DNA from: Thamnaconus septentrionalis
Lineage: Eukaryota; Chordata; Actinopteri; Tetraodontiformes; Monacanthidae
Direction: 5' to 3'
Assembly (NCBI GenBank): GCA_009823395.1
Contig: CM020512.1
Location: 13,043,905-13,107,904 of the forward strand
DNA length: 64,000 nucleotides
The notes beneath the pieces are model-generated. The model saw only the letters and a program-made list of their open reading frames with translations, was not told the DNA's origin and did not search any database. Position numbers and translations under genes: made by a program. Shown here piece after piece: positions 1 through 12,006 of this stretch. The first letter of the stretch is position 1. Each line of letters starts with the position of its first letter.

Positions 1-85
1 CAAGGCAACAGCCGGCGCCTGCAGAAATGAAGAAGAACCAAGTCGCCGTCAGCATGTAGCGTTGAAAAGATATCGGCTGGGGCAA

Positions 86-166
86 AATAAATAAATAACT
101 AAATAAATAAATAAATAAATCAATAAATCAAACAAAACAAAACAAAACAAAACAAAACAAAAAAAA
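86..166. repeat. (AAAT)n and (AAAAC)n
   Basis: Interrupted AAAT units pass into six AAAAC units. Confidence 0.9.
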
Positions 167-3100
167 GAGAGTCCAGCGTTTGCACACAGCTCAAAGCAAT
201 TAGTCCAGCCGGGGGTAAACATTTAACATTAATGACTGTTTACCAGCCGCAGTCCCAGCCCACACACCCACCGTACCCCTGCCCCCCATCACTGACAGCA
301 GGGACACGTGCTGATTCCGCCGGTCGCGCGCGCTAGCGAGCGATCGGCTCGGAGTCGACCATCATTTCGTAGGAAATTATTAAATTACACATTTAATCGT
401 CTTCAATGACACATAAAGCGCCGCCCTCCTCCCGAGGACGACCGTGCAGAACGACGCTCCACCCGCCTCGTATTTCACCCGTTTATTCACAGAATAATTG
501 CAGGCTTTAGGCGGAGATGAAAGCCCCCCCAAAGGGACCCGCTAAGGTTTATGGAGCTAATGTGCTCGGGTGCCATCAATAACCGCGACCCTGCCCCCCT
601 CACGTTCCCGGCCCGGCCCTCTGCTCCCGCATCTCGTCCAACCTCCTCGCCTCCCCACCTCGCACCGTTCCTGACACGAATCGAAACGCACGCTGGCTAA
701 TGAGGCCATTGGCACAGATGTGGGGCTACGGCTGTAAAATCGGCAGTTGTGTATGTTTGCGAATTCCTGACCAATCCGCTGACGGCGGCGCAGCACATCT
801 GCAGCTGTTCGGCGAGGAAACCCATTAAATTGAAGACCGGTACGGACATAACACCGGTGTTGCAGCGCGCTCCAGTTGTTTTAGTAAAAGGTTCACCGGA
901 AATGAACAAGCTGAAAAGACTAATATCGCCCCCTGGTGTTGGGGAGGAGGACACATTCCCGTCGATAATTCGATTTTCAGCTGCATGTAAACTGGGACAA
1001 AGTTAGACTAGAAAACTGAATTTTGAGCAAAGCTCATGAATTTCATTCATTGACAGCTCATGGATCGATTCAGAGTCTTGTGGCGGTGACGTTTTGGATG
1101 GACAGATTATGGACGTAAAGAAATGGAGGAGCATCTGTGTTGTTTGTGTTTGTTTATTTGTACTGGTGTGAATGGATGTACTAAGGGTGTGTTGTAATGT
1201 GACGTACGTTGCACTGTGATGTGAATTTGCAATGTCTGTCAAGTTCATCTTGTAAAACTGAAAGTATATGTCGACCCCAGGAGGAGCAGCCGCTGCTTCG
1301 CAAAGGCTAATGGGGTTCGGAATAAACATAAGCCGTGACTGGGAAGAGTCGGTGGATTAGCGGCACCACCGGCTCCAGTTCCCATTCAGAGAAACGACTG
1401 AGAGCGAGAGGAGACGTGACCAACACGGGCACCGACCTTCACGTTTTTACGCCAAACACTAAAATCGGGGCGGCACATGAATCAGCCACGACGTGTTTTG
1501 CAAGCCGCCCTCCGCCCCCCGTCACCCCAGGGCCGATTACGGACACAGATGTATTTACATGCGCCCCAAGCGGCGGGGGTCGACGACGGCTGCGCACGTG
1601 CCTCCGTGCACGTCCAGGGCTGAGCAGAGGGCTCCGGGAGCGCAGAGCGTGCGCGGAGGGAGCTGCAGTGCAGCAGCATGAGCTCATCGTTCGCCTCCTC
1701 TCCTCTCCTCTCCCCCTCCCCCTCCTATCCCGCCTCAGCTTCAACCTCACCCCTCCCCCACCCCCTGCCCCCCAACTCTCAACCATTACATAAGTTAATG
1801 CAGCACACACCCTCATTATTCTCCCGGCGAGAGGCTGCGAGGAGAAGCGAAGCAATATGTCATCGGAAAGTCGGAGGCCGGGGGGTGAAGAGCATGTGTT
1901 CTCTCTCTCTCCCGCTCGCAGACTGATGACGAACAGCAGAACAAATGGGATCTCGCTGATATCAGGTGTAACGGCAGATACGACCCAACCCGTCCTCCCC
2001 CACCGGAGCCGCCTTCCTGCTCCTTCGGAAGGGGAGGTGCGGCCTTTCCGAACCGTTGCAGTAAAAAAACAAACATGCCGTTGCTTGATTAGCATTTTAG
2101 CATCTCAAACGCGCAGCACGTGCACTCTGGAGGCAGCGCTTCCCCATGCATATTGTCCCCTTCATGTGGCAACCCCCGCAGCGGTGAGCGAGACGAAGGG
2201 GACGAGTGGAGACCGAGGTGCACAGAGGTGGCGACAACACTCCTGTAAAGTCCTGCGACTTTCACATTTTTTTTTATTTTCAATTGTTTTTCTCCCCCTC
2301 AGCCTTTGATGTTTTTTTTTTAAATTCTGAAACTAGGAAAAAAAAAAAAAAATCAAAATTCTAAAAAATGTCCTGAAAGCAAACACAGCAATAAAGTCAC
2401 ACACACGCACACATAACTTTACTTCAATAAGGAGGGAAGGAAAAAAAAAAAAATCCTCCCACACACTGCTGATGTCCCTCTGGGTGAAACACAATCGTGA
2501 ATTATTCATTCGCTTGGACACTGCCTGCAACTAAAGCGCAGATCAAACAAAAAAGAAAAGAAAAAAAAGAAAAACAGAAAGAAAACGAAAAAAAGTGCTT
2601 TTAGATGTCGACTCAACCAAAACACACATGGGGTATCAGGAGAGGGAAAAAAACATCCTTAATGATGCTCCCTGCTGAGTGTGCAGCCAGGCGACTCTGT
2701 AACTCTGTGACACAGATAATAGTAGAATAAACCTTTTTTCCACTGGACTTGACTGAGTGCAACAAACAAACAAACAAAAAAGGCGAGTGGAAAGATGCTG
2801 ACTCAACACTCAAGAGCCTCCGTCCAGGCCTGCCGGTGCTGTTCACAAGGGGGGAACATCAGTTTAAAGTTTGATGAATGTGCAAAGCAGCTGACTGGCT
2901 GACTCCTCTCTCAGGCTGAAACAGCAGCAGCCTGTTCACGTCTTCATCACGCTCTTCTGTTTTTTTTTGTTTTTTTTTTGTCTTTCCCCGACCACAAATA
3001 CAGCCGCCGTCCCAGACACGTCTTAACTTTTCCACCCCGACTGTATCTATTTTTTTTCTTTTTTTCTTTTTTAACTCACCACAGTGGAACTGCAAGCTCG

Positions 3101-4558
3101 CTTTGGCAGGTTGCTGTTTTTCCATTACAAGAGGTTCCTCTCTGGCCCCCTCCAAAAAAAGACCTGGCTTGTCATAAAGCCAGCGTACCAAAGCAAGGGA
3201 GCAAAAAAAAAAAAAAAAAAAAGCCTCAGCGTGTCTTGCTTGTGTACACTACTAAGGCCAAGCGGCGGGTAGCGGGCTGCTCGCCGGCGCTAGCGGGTCC
3301 AGCTCAGCGCCGGCGCCAGTCTGGATTCGCACTATGGGGACTGTAACAGACGACGCGCTCGAGATCCAGACGCAATGAATAAGACATGACGCTGCTGTCG
3401 CGTTCCCTGACATGGAACCAGATATCGGGTGTTTCCCCGGTGCCTAGAGCGGCGGCGCCCCCTGGTTCAGACAACAGTTAAACTTGAGCGTCTTGAGAAT
3501 GATCCCAAGCGACGGCGGCGGCACCACCTTTCGCATCCACTGGCTCAAATGGAAGCAAGAAAGCGGTTGAAAAGCAGACAGAACACCATCTGTTAATCAC
3601 CATCTGTGATAAAAAGCCGCAAACGAAAGTTTTACCCACTGGCAGACCTTTTTTTTTTTTCTTTCTCATCTCCCCAAAGAAGAAGATACTGTGCAGGCGA
3701 ACCAGCCCACACCAATTATTTACTTGCATAACTAAAGAAAATCTGCTGGCCGCACTGTGCAGTTAAGCAGCCTTTGCTTTCATTAGAATACTGTTTGTTT
3801 TTATTAAGACTCCACATTAGTATTGGCATTGCAGCCAGTTTAATGTTTATATCAAATAAAAGCACGTCAGAAATAATTCATGTTTGGGTGGCGACTGCAT
3901 GGAATTAAAAGCAAAAGTGAAAAAGCTAAAAAAGTGATAAATAAAAAGCAAAACCAAAAGGAAACACTGAGAAAGAAAGTGAAAACTAGAAATGCTCGCA
4001 TCACACAAGTCTGAGCTTCAAGCAGTCAACACTGCATGAGTTGTGGAAATACAGTTTTACGCTGCCTGCAGGGAATCTGGTTATAATAAGAAGCTACAAT
4101 AATAATTGTTTGCATAAGAAGAGAAGACTGGGGGGTCACTGCCAAACACAATGAAATGAAAATCTCTCTGTCTGCGTTGGTTTGGAGATAAATGCTGAAT
4201 GCTGCGTGTCAGAGGACGTTCCTTCACTTTTCTTTGGCGTAAGACAAGGTTGAGTCATCAGGAGGCTTTAGAGGAGATGAAAAAAGAATTGAGAGATTAT
4301 TCTAGAGTCTGTTATCGAAGCGTGTCCTTGATAAAGCGGACGGAGAGGACCAGAAAGACCTTGTTGGTGTCTTTCTCTGCCTTTCCGCTTCTCCGCTTGC
4401 CCTTCTCAGCCTCGGCTGCGCCAGTGATAATATATTTCCGCGGTTGCGGGGAGGAAACCGCCGGGCTCGAGCATATAGGCAGGAATGTTATTCGATCGGC
4501 GGGACCTCAGAGTATCTGCGCAGACTGCTGCGGTCAGCCGGGAGGACGACCAGCACTT

Positions 4559-4585
4559 ACGCTGGTCCGAGCCGCTCGCCGCCAT
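4559..4585 (-). other. second candidate start/donor pair next to exon D
   Basis: Minus-strand ATGGCGGCGAGC... gives MAASGSDQ plus one base before the donor CAGC|GTAAGTGC (4560). The donor is near consensus, but the exon would end in phase 1, unlike the other four, and so would not read into the same second exon from this ATG. It could be an alternative 5' UTR donor for exon D (used with the upstream ATG it gives phase 1 as well) or chance. Confidence 0.2.
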
Positions 4586-4597
4586 ATGGTCTCCTAC

Positions 4598-4632
4598 CTT
4601 ATAGTTCGGCTTGAGATGCAGTACCTCCACAT
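4598..4632 (-). CDS. putative alternative first coding exon D of iqsec1
   Basis: On the minus strand, an ATG with A at -3 (GACAAGATG) opens 11 codons plus two bases, MWRYCISSRTI, followed by donor ATAAG|GTAGGAG (4597). It resembles the short human IQSEC1 isoform start that I remember as MWCLHCNSERTQS (M-W, a Cys, then S-x-R-T or S-R-T just before the junction). In human the codon after this peptide is Ser, as AG plus C or T would give here. It is the most 3' of the four phase-matched first exons. The context is a small CpG-rich patch (4430-4680). A second start, MAASGSDQ, ending at a GTAAGT donor (4560), lies 13 bp downstream in the same reading frame but a different phase. The match is too short to be secure. 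Confidence 0.45.
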
Positions 4633-4726
4633 CTTGTCCCGTACGGGGGTGACATCACCGGGGGGGGCGTCACACGTGCCGGAAAAGAGAGCACATGGTG
4701 CCGAGAGGAAGTCTAAGCAAAAAGTT

Positions 4727-4759
<33 letters not shown>

Positions 4760-7455
4760 AACCCCAAAAAACACAAAATTGCATTAGCTTCCCTACCTCC
4801 TCCAACCCCCCCGCTGCCTAGGACAGCCACGAAAAGTACAGTCTGTGCTTCCTCCAATCCCGACCACAAATTACACCCCACATCCTTCACTTTCCTTCCA
4901 AAAGCCGGCGGAGAGACGCATACTTCTGCCTGCCCAAGCTACTCCTTTGGATTTGGAGGTGCCTCCCAGCCCGAGTTTATGGTGAGCTCAGAGTTGCTCC
5001 CCGAACATCGCAGCCTCTTGACCAAGTAAGGTAAAGGCCCCTGGTACGTATAGCAGGCGAAAAATCATCCCTCTTCTTAACAAAGGCTCTCCACCCACAA
5101 TGACCAAAACAACAGTGCTCTGTCTCCTCGGAGCAGACAGCCCTTCCTTTTTGTTCTGTCCCATCTAAAAACTCATCGGGGTTGGTTGTGGGCAGGGCCT
5201 GTGCTGTGTGTTTCATGCGTACATGTGTTGATGTGGACGTGACTGGAGAAGGAGGGCGAGAGAGGGAACCGGAGCGATAGGGAGAGAGTTCAGCGGCTGT
5301 GTCTGTGTGTCTGTATGTGGTAATACACGGGCCGGTGTCCAACAATCACACTGCTCTCAATGGGACGGCTTTGCGGGAGGGAGGGTGAGCCCCAGTTCAG
5401 CAGCTGGGAGAGGCTGTTTTGAGTTACTGCTCTGACCTCGCTTTAAACAGCGCAGCCCCTGCCCATGGACACAGCGTGAATAGGTTATACTGCCTGCTGC
5501 AATGAGTTACGCCCCAATGACAAGGATATTTCCACTGACCATGATGAGCCACATAATGAGTAATGCACAGCGTAAAAAAATAAATAATCGACAATCCAAG
5601 TAAATCCAAAGTCATCTTCTACAAAGAAGCCAAGAAAGCAGCTGCTGCTATGGCTGCTAAAAACTCTAGACTCTGCATGACTGCTAGCCGCGCTTGTGCT
5701 AACCTTGAAATATAACTCATCCGTCTTGCTAACATTCAACAGAAAGCGTTTTCAAAATGTTCCAAAACTGCGTTGGATTCCATTCACGAGTGGCTTCTCA
5801 TCTTCTGAAAAGAAGCCAGGAAGCAGCTGCTGCAATGGCCGCTAAAAACCGTGAGACCGCTAGTCTGCTAAACAGACTAGCAGGTACGTAGCTGTAGCGG
5901 CTATTTTAATCAGAATTGGAAGTGGCATTTTCACACGAAAAGAAAAATTGGACACATTAAAGCTCACCAAGTGACAGGGAGTGACAGGAAGCCTCCGGCT
6001 GTTACCACCTGGCTGATCTAGTAATATAAACCAACATTAAATGACAAACTACAGAGAGAGGATTCAACGATCTGGAAAACGCTCCATCAGAGGTGTCAGG
6101 CTCCAACGCTCCACACTTCAATTCACAACGCCGCCGGTGAAGACGGTCGTGGCACCAAAGGCAGAAGTGTGGTTGCACCTCCAGTATAGGGGTGGATTCC
6201 CTGAGGCCTCCATTTAATGAAGGGTTACCAATGATATCAGCGATGCATCATTAATGAATCGTGGGCATACGCCATCCTCGCCCTTCGGAATACCAATGCT
6301 GAAGTCAAACTGTGCTAGACATTAGCATTTGTAAACTGTGCAAGGGAGGAGGAAGGACTCTCTCGACCGCGGACTCGAAGAGCCTCCTGACGTAGGACAT
6401 CTGCATGGGGATCGGCACGAAGCGAGCTAAATATACGACAATTGCAAAAAAGCGAGTTCCAAATTGTGCTAAATGGGAGCAAAGCAACAATTCAGAGTAA
6501 CTACAGTCTTTCCAAGCTGAAATTGCAGCTCTGAGTACACGAGGGGAGATTACAGAGCATCACATGGTGGACGGAGGCAAAAATAAAGAGCCCCTCCCCC
6601 CCAGCAAACATTCAAAGTATTCCTTTACTTTGACATATAATGGTACCTGAATTTGCATGTGGGCTTGGGCCTAGTTTGTACGAAGCGTGCAGCGGGGTGG
6701 AGGTGGCGGGTGGAGTGGGGGGTGTGTGTTGTATCAGGCGGGGAGAGACGTTGACAGCTTCATCTCATTTTCCCTCCCCCAGCCGCTTCAGAAAAGGCAG
6801 AAGGGGGATGGGGTGAGAAAAATGAATTCACGCGGGGAGTTTGCACCTTTTGTCATATACCTGCGAGCTGTGAAGGCAAACTGCATTAGCAGCGGACGCC
6901 TCCCCCCGACCCACTCAATAAGCTGCAGTTCACGAAAAGGACGATCCCCGCGTTAGCATGCATCCTCTGAGCGACGGAGCGGGTGATTAAAAGGGGAAAC
7001 CACATAACAGAAACACGTCACCTATCCATGAAACAGAAGAGAAAATGCGAGCTGCAGAGCTGCGACCAAGTAACCCGGCAGAGGCGCTGCAGTGGGCGAA
7101 AGGTGAACGTGGGGTGAAGGACTGATCAAATTGGCTCACGCCAAAAAAAAAAAAAAGGGGGCAAGCGACTGAAACGTAATCAGCGGCTCAGTCGTGTGGA
7201 ATACCAGCCAGGGGTTCCTTCGCACTCCGTATCACTGAAGGGTTCATCTATCTCGCAGCAGCGCCCCCTGACTGCTGCCCTCTCCCTGTTCACAAAACGC
7301 ACCGACCGGCTCGATGTTTTGGAGTTCGCCAGCGCAGGCAGCCGCACCAACAGGCTGACAGCGCTCCCGTAATTACAACTTCTCCAAAACAGGAGAAACG
7401 TGACAGCAGAATGTGACACATTACCACCACCACCCACTTCTAAACACACACATAC
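4633..7455 (-). other. iqsec1: iqsec1 intron between first exons D and C
   Basis: It holds the A-run at 4731-4758, the local duplication and hairpin at 5612-5881, and otherwise unremarkable single-copy-looking sequence. No exon signal found on either strand. Confidence 0.5.
5612..5850 (+). repeat. local direct duplication of about 53 bp
   Basis: 5612-5665 (TCATCTTCTACAAAGAAGCC ... AAGCAGCTGCTGCTATGGCTGCTAAAAAC) recurs at 5798-5850 with about six changes, 186 bp away in the same orientation. The second copy is followed by a 9-bp stem hairpin at 5859-5881. Confidence 0.7.
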
Positions 7456-7532
7456 CTCTTATAGAAGTTGTTGTGAGGGTGCAGACACAGCACGTGCCAG
7501 TAATCCAGGCAAAAGGCTTTGAACTTCCACAT
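7456..7532 (-). CDS. putative alternative first coding exon C of iqsec1
   Basis: On the minus strand an ATG (CACGATGT, A at -3) with an in-frame TGA eight codons upstream opens 25 codons plus two bases. The peptide begins MWKFKAFCLDYW, continues VLCLHPHNNFYK, and ends at donor AAGAG|GTATGT (7455). It is short, rich in aromatics and Leu, with two cysteines and two clustered histidines; no known domain. It ends in the same phase as exons A, B and D, lies on the iqsec1 strand in its 5' intron region, and has a GC-rich flank on its upstream side. That pattern suggests an alternative N-terminus of iqsec1. The two cysteines next to hydrophobic residues could allow palmitoylation, which is speculation. 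I recognised no named homologue, so the gene symbol is left empty. Confidence 0.5.
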
Positions 7533-8460
7533 CGTGGCGTCGTCACGCGGTCAACGGGACGGAGGGATCCGGGACCATGGCACCGCGGCGGGGGCCCACG
7601 GGGGCAGGAAAAACTCTGCTCGCTCCCTCGACCCCTCCACCCCCACTCTCCGGAGCTTCAGCAGGTCCGTTCTCTGCCGGAGCTCCACTCAATCCTGGAG
7701 CCACTACCCCTGGACGACAGCCTGAGTGGTTCTAACCCGCCCAGAACGACCACATCACTCCTGGCTCACGTCTCTCCGGCCGTCACCACCTTGGAAAAAA
7801 ACCCATCCGGAAAAACCAACCAACCCTGTCGGATCCGGAATATCGCAGTGCGGGATCCGTCTCCGGGAAAAATAACTTTTGGATGCTGGCTGGCTGGCTG
7901 GCTTCGGCTTGGCTCTTATTTAGCTGGTATCCAGGTCAGCCCGTCACTGCTCTGCGCCGGTCCCCAAACACGTTGCGTCACTCCGGGATCCTCTGAGACA
8001 CCAGGACTTCCAGAGGAGGCTCGGCTCTGCCGCTGCAGGCGCAGGTCCTGGAAGGTAGAGGGTTGGGGGCCCACGCCAGGAGGGGAACCGTCGGCGATCG
8101 GCCGTCAGTGGCCATTCGCTGACGTCTGCAGGAACAAACTTTGGAACGAGCGAAGGCTCTCGGATCCTCGCTTCCGCAGCTCCCGTGCCCGCCTTCTCCT
8201 GATTGATCCCCTCCCGAAGCTTCTTCTTCTTCTCTCCTCCGCCGCCGCCGTCCCCCACCTCCTCCCTTTACTCTCCCCTACTCCCTCTGCCTCTTCACAG
8301 CTGCTGCCATCCACGCAGGACCTCCCAGAAAATGTGCCGATGGTGGTTGCCGAGCAACACTCCGGTACTACTGAAGCTTCGAATGGATTCTGCGCAGAGC
8401 GGGGCCCCGTGATTGGTGGGTGGTGGTGGTGGTGGTAGTGGTGGGAGGGTTGTCAGCGGG
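7533..8460 (-). promoter_or_regulatory. GC-rich promoter flank of exon C
   Basis: About 0.9 kb of CpG-rich sequence immediately upstream (in sense) of exon C. It includes an inverted CCAAT box (GATTGGTG near 8411) and a (GGT)n patch at 8415-8450. Its composition leaves a 341-codon open frame on the plus strand, which has no recognisable domain and which I read as a by-product of the low AT content. Promoter function is inferred. Confidence 0.4.
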
Positions 8461-11400
8461 GAGGAGGGGCTGCTGCAGTGTTGTCTGACCACATGGGTTC
8501 ACGTACATTAAAGAAAAAAACATCTTTAATGCTGCATTAAAAATGTTTTTTTTTTTTAGTGCATCTCATGTTTTTTAGTACTGGACTGGACTTCATAAAA
8601 GGACAAGTTTGCACAAATTCCCAGCATGGCTCTGCAGCGAGGCGGAGCCGAGTGAATGGCTCCGAGGTGTGACCATCTGATGAAAACGATGCAACAACCT
8701 GGGTGAAAGAAGAGTGTGTCCTCAACAGCAGCCGGTTCAGCCACGTCGCAGCACTTTGCACTGAGGAGGGCTATACCGCCCGACGCATGAAGCGTCGCCT
8801 TCTTTCCTTGCCAAAGACTGGTTTCCGCCCCCACCCCACTTTCCCGGACAACACAAGAGCAGTGTTGTTCTTTCCCCGCCTGAGACGCGGTGCCTGCCAC
8901 GCTGCAGTGCCACCCAGCCCCGGCGGTCATGGGAACGGGCTGTGGGAGGGCCTCTCATCAATATTCAATTGATGTCAGAGTCCACACATGCACACACACA
9001 AACACCACAAATCTTTACAAACACACAGAGCCACGTGTGACACAAAGACCCAAATCCGAAAAATAAAAACAAAAGGGCTAATCTTAACATTTATTGACAA
9101 ACTTGGGTTTGATTAATACAACCACTCTCGGCATAATTTGGGCTTCTTCTGTTTTTCCAGAGCAGAGATATAGAAAGGAGAGACGCACGAGAGCCTGTTT
9201 AAAAGCAGGGACATAACAGAAAAAATTGTTCATCCTGTCCTGTTCATACTGTCACAACTCTGACAACACACCGCACAGCATATACTCTGCTGGTCAACAC
9301 AATGTATATCTACATTTCACCCCTGCTTTCCTAGGGACTGGGCAGCCACTGTGTGCGTTGCCCCTGGGAGCACATCCAGATTTTTTATCACCGCATTGGC
9401 TCGAGCGCGCCCACTGCATATTACAGTGGCACTTTGCAGAAAATGATCGTTTCGAATCACCGCAACGTTTCACTGACTTGGAATGAGGAGAATGTGTACA
9501 TTTATGGTGTGCTGTATTCTGGGCTCAGGGTTTTACGTTCTAGTCAGAATTTCATGCTGGCATGTCAGGAGAACCTGAACAACTGTTTGCGATCCAGCAC
9601 GACTGCCAGCTTTATTCACGTGGCGTGGAAAAAAAGGGAACGAGCCGTTCATTAGCCGCTCTGTTGGTCAATCCAACAGTATTGCGCAATGCACCTCTGT
9701 AGATGTAGATGTTGTTTTTTTCACGTGTACTTGATTTCAATGCAACTTCGTTGGAACCTGCCCCTGCCGTTGTGACATTTTACACGAGTTCATTGCCTTC
9801 AGTCAACGGCGAGAGGGAAAAAAAAGGCACTGGATAGGTAATGTTGAAAAGTTAAGGGAAAATACCAGAGAAAGTGATTCACTTGCAGAGTTTGATCGGC
9901 AGCGCGGCGACGAGGCATCACTGACGCGACAACGTCAATAAAGGCTCCTCGGCGCAGATCCTGTTCATTCGAACACTGTGTTGCACTTTCATAATATCAG
10001 CATAAATCTTCAATGTCACTGCAAAGGACAAGCGCGATGGTCCATTAGAAAAGAGGTCACACATAAGGGACAAAAGCAAGTGTTTGCCGGTCAATACTTG
10101 ACGTTCTCAAGGCAGCAATAGACGTTTCCCTCCTCCTCCGTCTGAACTCCCCAGTGCCCTGCAGATGGATCAATATGAATCTACACCGCCGGACAGATCT
10201 AACGGCCTGAGGAGAAAGACGCGTCTCCTGAATGAGAAAAAAAAAATATTGCCTCATGTAAATGAATACGAGTCCCTGTGTGATTTGAGGCAGGCTTTAG
10301 CAGCCGGTGATGGAGTTTCTTGAGCAATGGGAAGTGATTAAAGTCATTAAGTGTATCTGCCGCTGAAGGTCTGAATATCAACGATGTGTGCGAGGCCATC
10401 AGATAGAGAAGACGGAGATGAAGCACCTCGGATGAAACGCGGGAGGAATACGAAATGGAACTTGAAAAGGTCCCGCATTATGCAAAACTCAACTCGCCAG
10501 TGTTTCCTAACAATGCCGCGCTCAGACAGCCTGTCGGGAGGGGGGGGGGGTCAATGTTTTTACTCTTTCGCTCGTTCCACATTTCAGAACACTCAAACTC
10601 TTGTGGAATTAATCTCTTTATAATGACTGACACTTCATTTAAAAAGGCCCCTCGACGTTAATGACAACGCTTCCTGCCGGTCAGCCACCTGGTTTTTAAC
10701 ACTACTTATTTGTCAGCAGGATTTTACAACCAAGCACTTACTTTTATATGAAGCTACAAACAGAGGGCTAATATCTATTAGATTTAATATATCTTTTGAA
10801 CATTACAAAGCTGCTCCATTGGATACTGGGAAGAAAAATAAAAGATATATATGAAATTGGCTGTGATATGTGAACCTTAAGGAAAGGCTGAGCACAAAAA
10901 TAATAAAGAATCCATGGAAAGATATTAAAAAACATTATTCATGATGGAGAGCATCTTGACGACATTAAATCCAGCAAAATGACCTTAACCCTGGACTGAT
11001 TTTTTTCTTTCTTGTTTTGCAAAATGAATGTAGTGCAGATAATATGCATATAAAAAACTTATCTGATATCAGGAAGTGAAATAAAGCATGGGGGAGTAGT
11101 ACAATCACAAAAGGCACCCAGAGAGATGAGCACAATTTAGAAAAACAGGACTCATTTCTTTTCTGTGAAGGACAGCGTGACTGATGGTATGCGTTAGAAC
11201 AGCTCTCCCCCTGGTGGTCGATCAAAGTAGCGTTCGTGCATGTCAGCCGACGTGATCGGGGAAAGCAGGTCTCTGACGTGAATACAGATGCGCACAGATT
11301 AGATCAACAAAACAAATCACGGCGAAATTCACTCATCGCCAAATTGGGCCGTATCTGGGAGGTATTTAGTAAACGGAGCGCTTCACAACCAATCAGCGGC

Positions 11401-11982
11401 TGTCGGCTCTGCCGCCACTTCAAACCCTGCCTGCACCCGACAGCGGCGTGGAAAAACGCAGCGATGAAATGAACATAAGGGGGACGAGTGAGAATGTCAA
11501 ATTACACGGTGAAAGTCGACTCGGAGCGTTTGGGCCTCACTGATGTCTGTGTCATGCTGCTGCGGGATACAAAGGTGGCCCTCCTGGCAGGCAAGCAGGA
11601 GGATACAATGACATGGTAAAGAGGGGAGGACCCACTGCTGAAGAGTTCCTGACTGGCATGTTAGTTTCTGCTGGAGGGCGAATAACATCACCTCATGTGA
11701 TTTTAGCCTGAGATGAAAGCAACAGCCGAGCTCATACATCACACACGCAGCGCACGGTGCAGCTGTTCACGCAGCGGCCCAACATCATTCAGGCCAAAAA
11801 AAAAAAAAAGTAAGGTGAATAAAGGAGGTTTCAACCTGGAAGAGGGAGAGCCAGAACAACAGAGCTATCGCTTCTTCAGCTTTGGCTTTATATCAAAGCA
11901 AAAAAAAACACGGCGATGTGAGAAAACTGAAAACTGGGATGATTATCTGAGGCTGGAATGCAAAGGCAACACAACCGTGGAA

Positions 11983-12006
11983 GGACGGACGGACGGACGG
12001 ACGGAC
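11983..12006. repeat. (GGAC)6
   Basis: Six perfect GGAC units. Confidence 0.9.

Larger units (their letters stand above)
1..4597 (-). other. iqsec1: iqsec1 intron, left edge
   Basis: No supported exon. A GC-rich, CpG-rich patch at about 1400-2230 leaves a 218-codon minus frame without recognisable domains; it may be another promoter or simply composition. A- and T-rich runs dominate 2270-3230. A perfect 9-bp inverted repeat lies at 3283-3314. CTCF-like words occur near 926-941 and 3454-3466. I do not see the second iqsec1 exon here, so it lies left of position 1. Confidence 0.5.

Noticed and set aside
1439..2095. 218-codon minus-strand frame
   Set aside because: Arg/Gly/Pro/Ser low-complexity composition from GC-rich DNA; no donor in a suitable phase and no domain.
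4199..4732. 177-codon plus-strand frame followed by a poly(A) run, looking like a retrocopy
   Set aside because: No homology recognised, no AATAAA before the A-run, and the overlapping minus strand has the better exon signals.
7413..8438. 341-codon plus-strand open frame, longest in the window
   Set aside because: No recognisable domain, ends in poly-Trp from a GGT repeat, and lies over the GC-rich flank of exon C on the other strand; low stop-codon density explains it.
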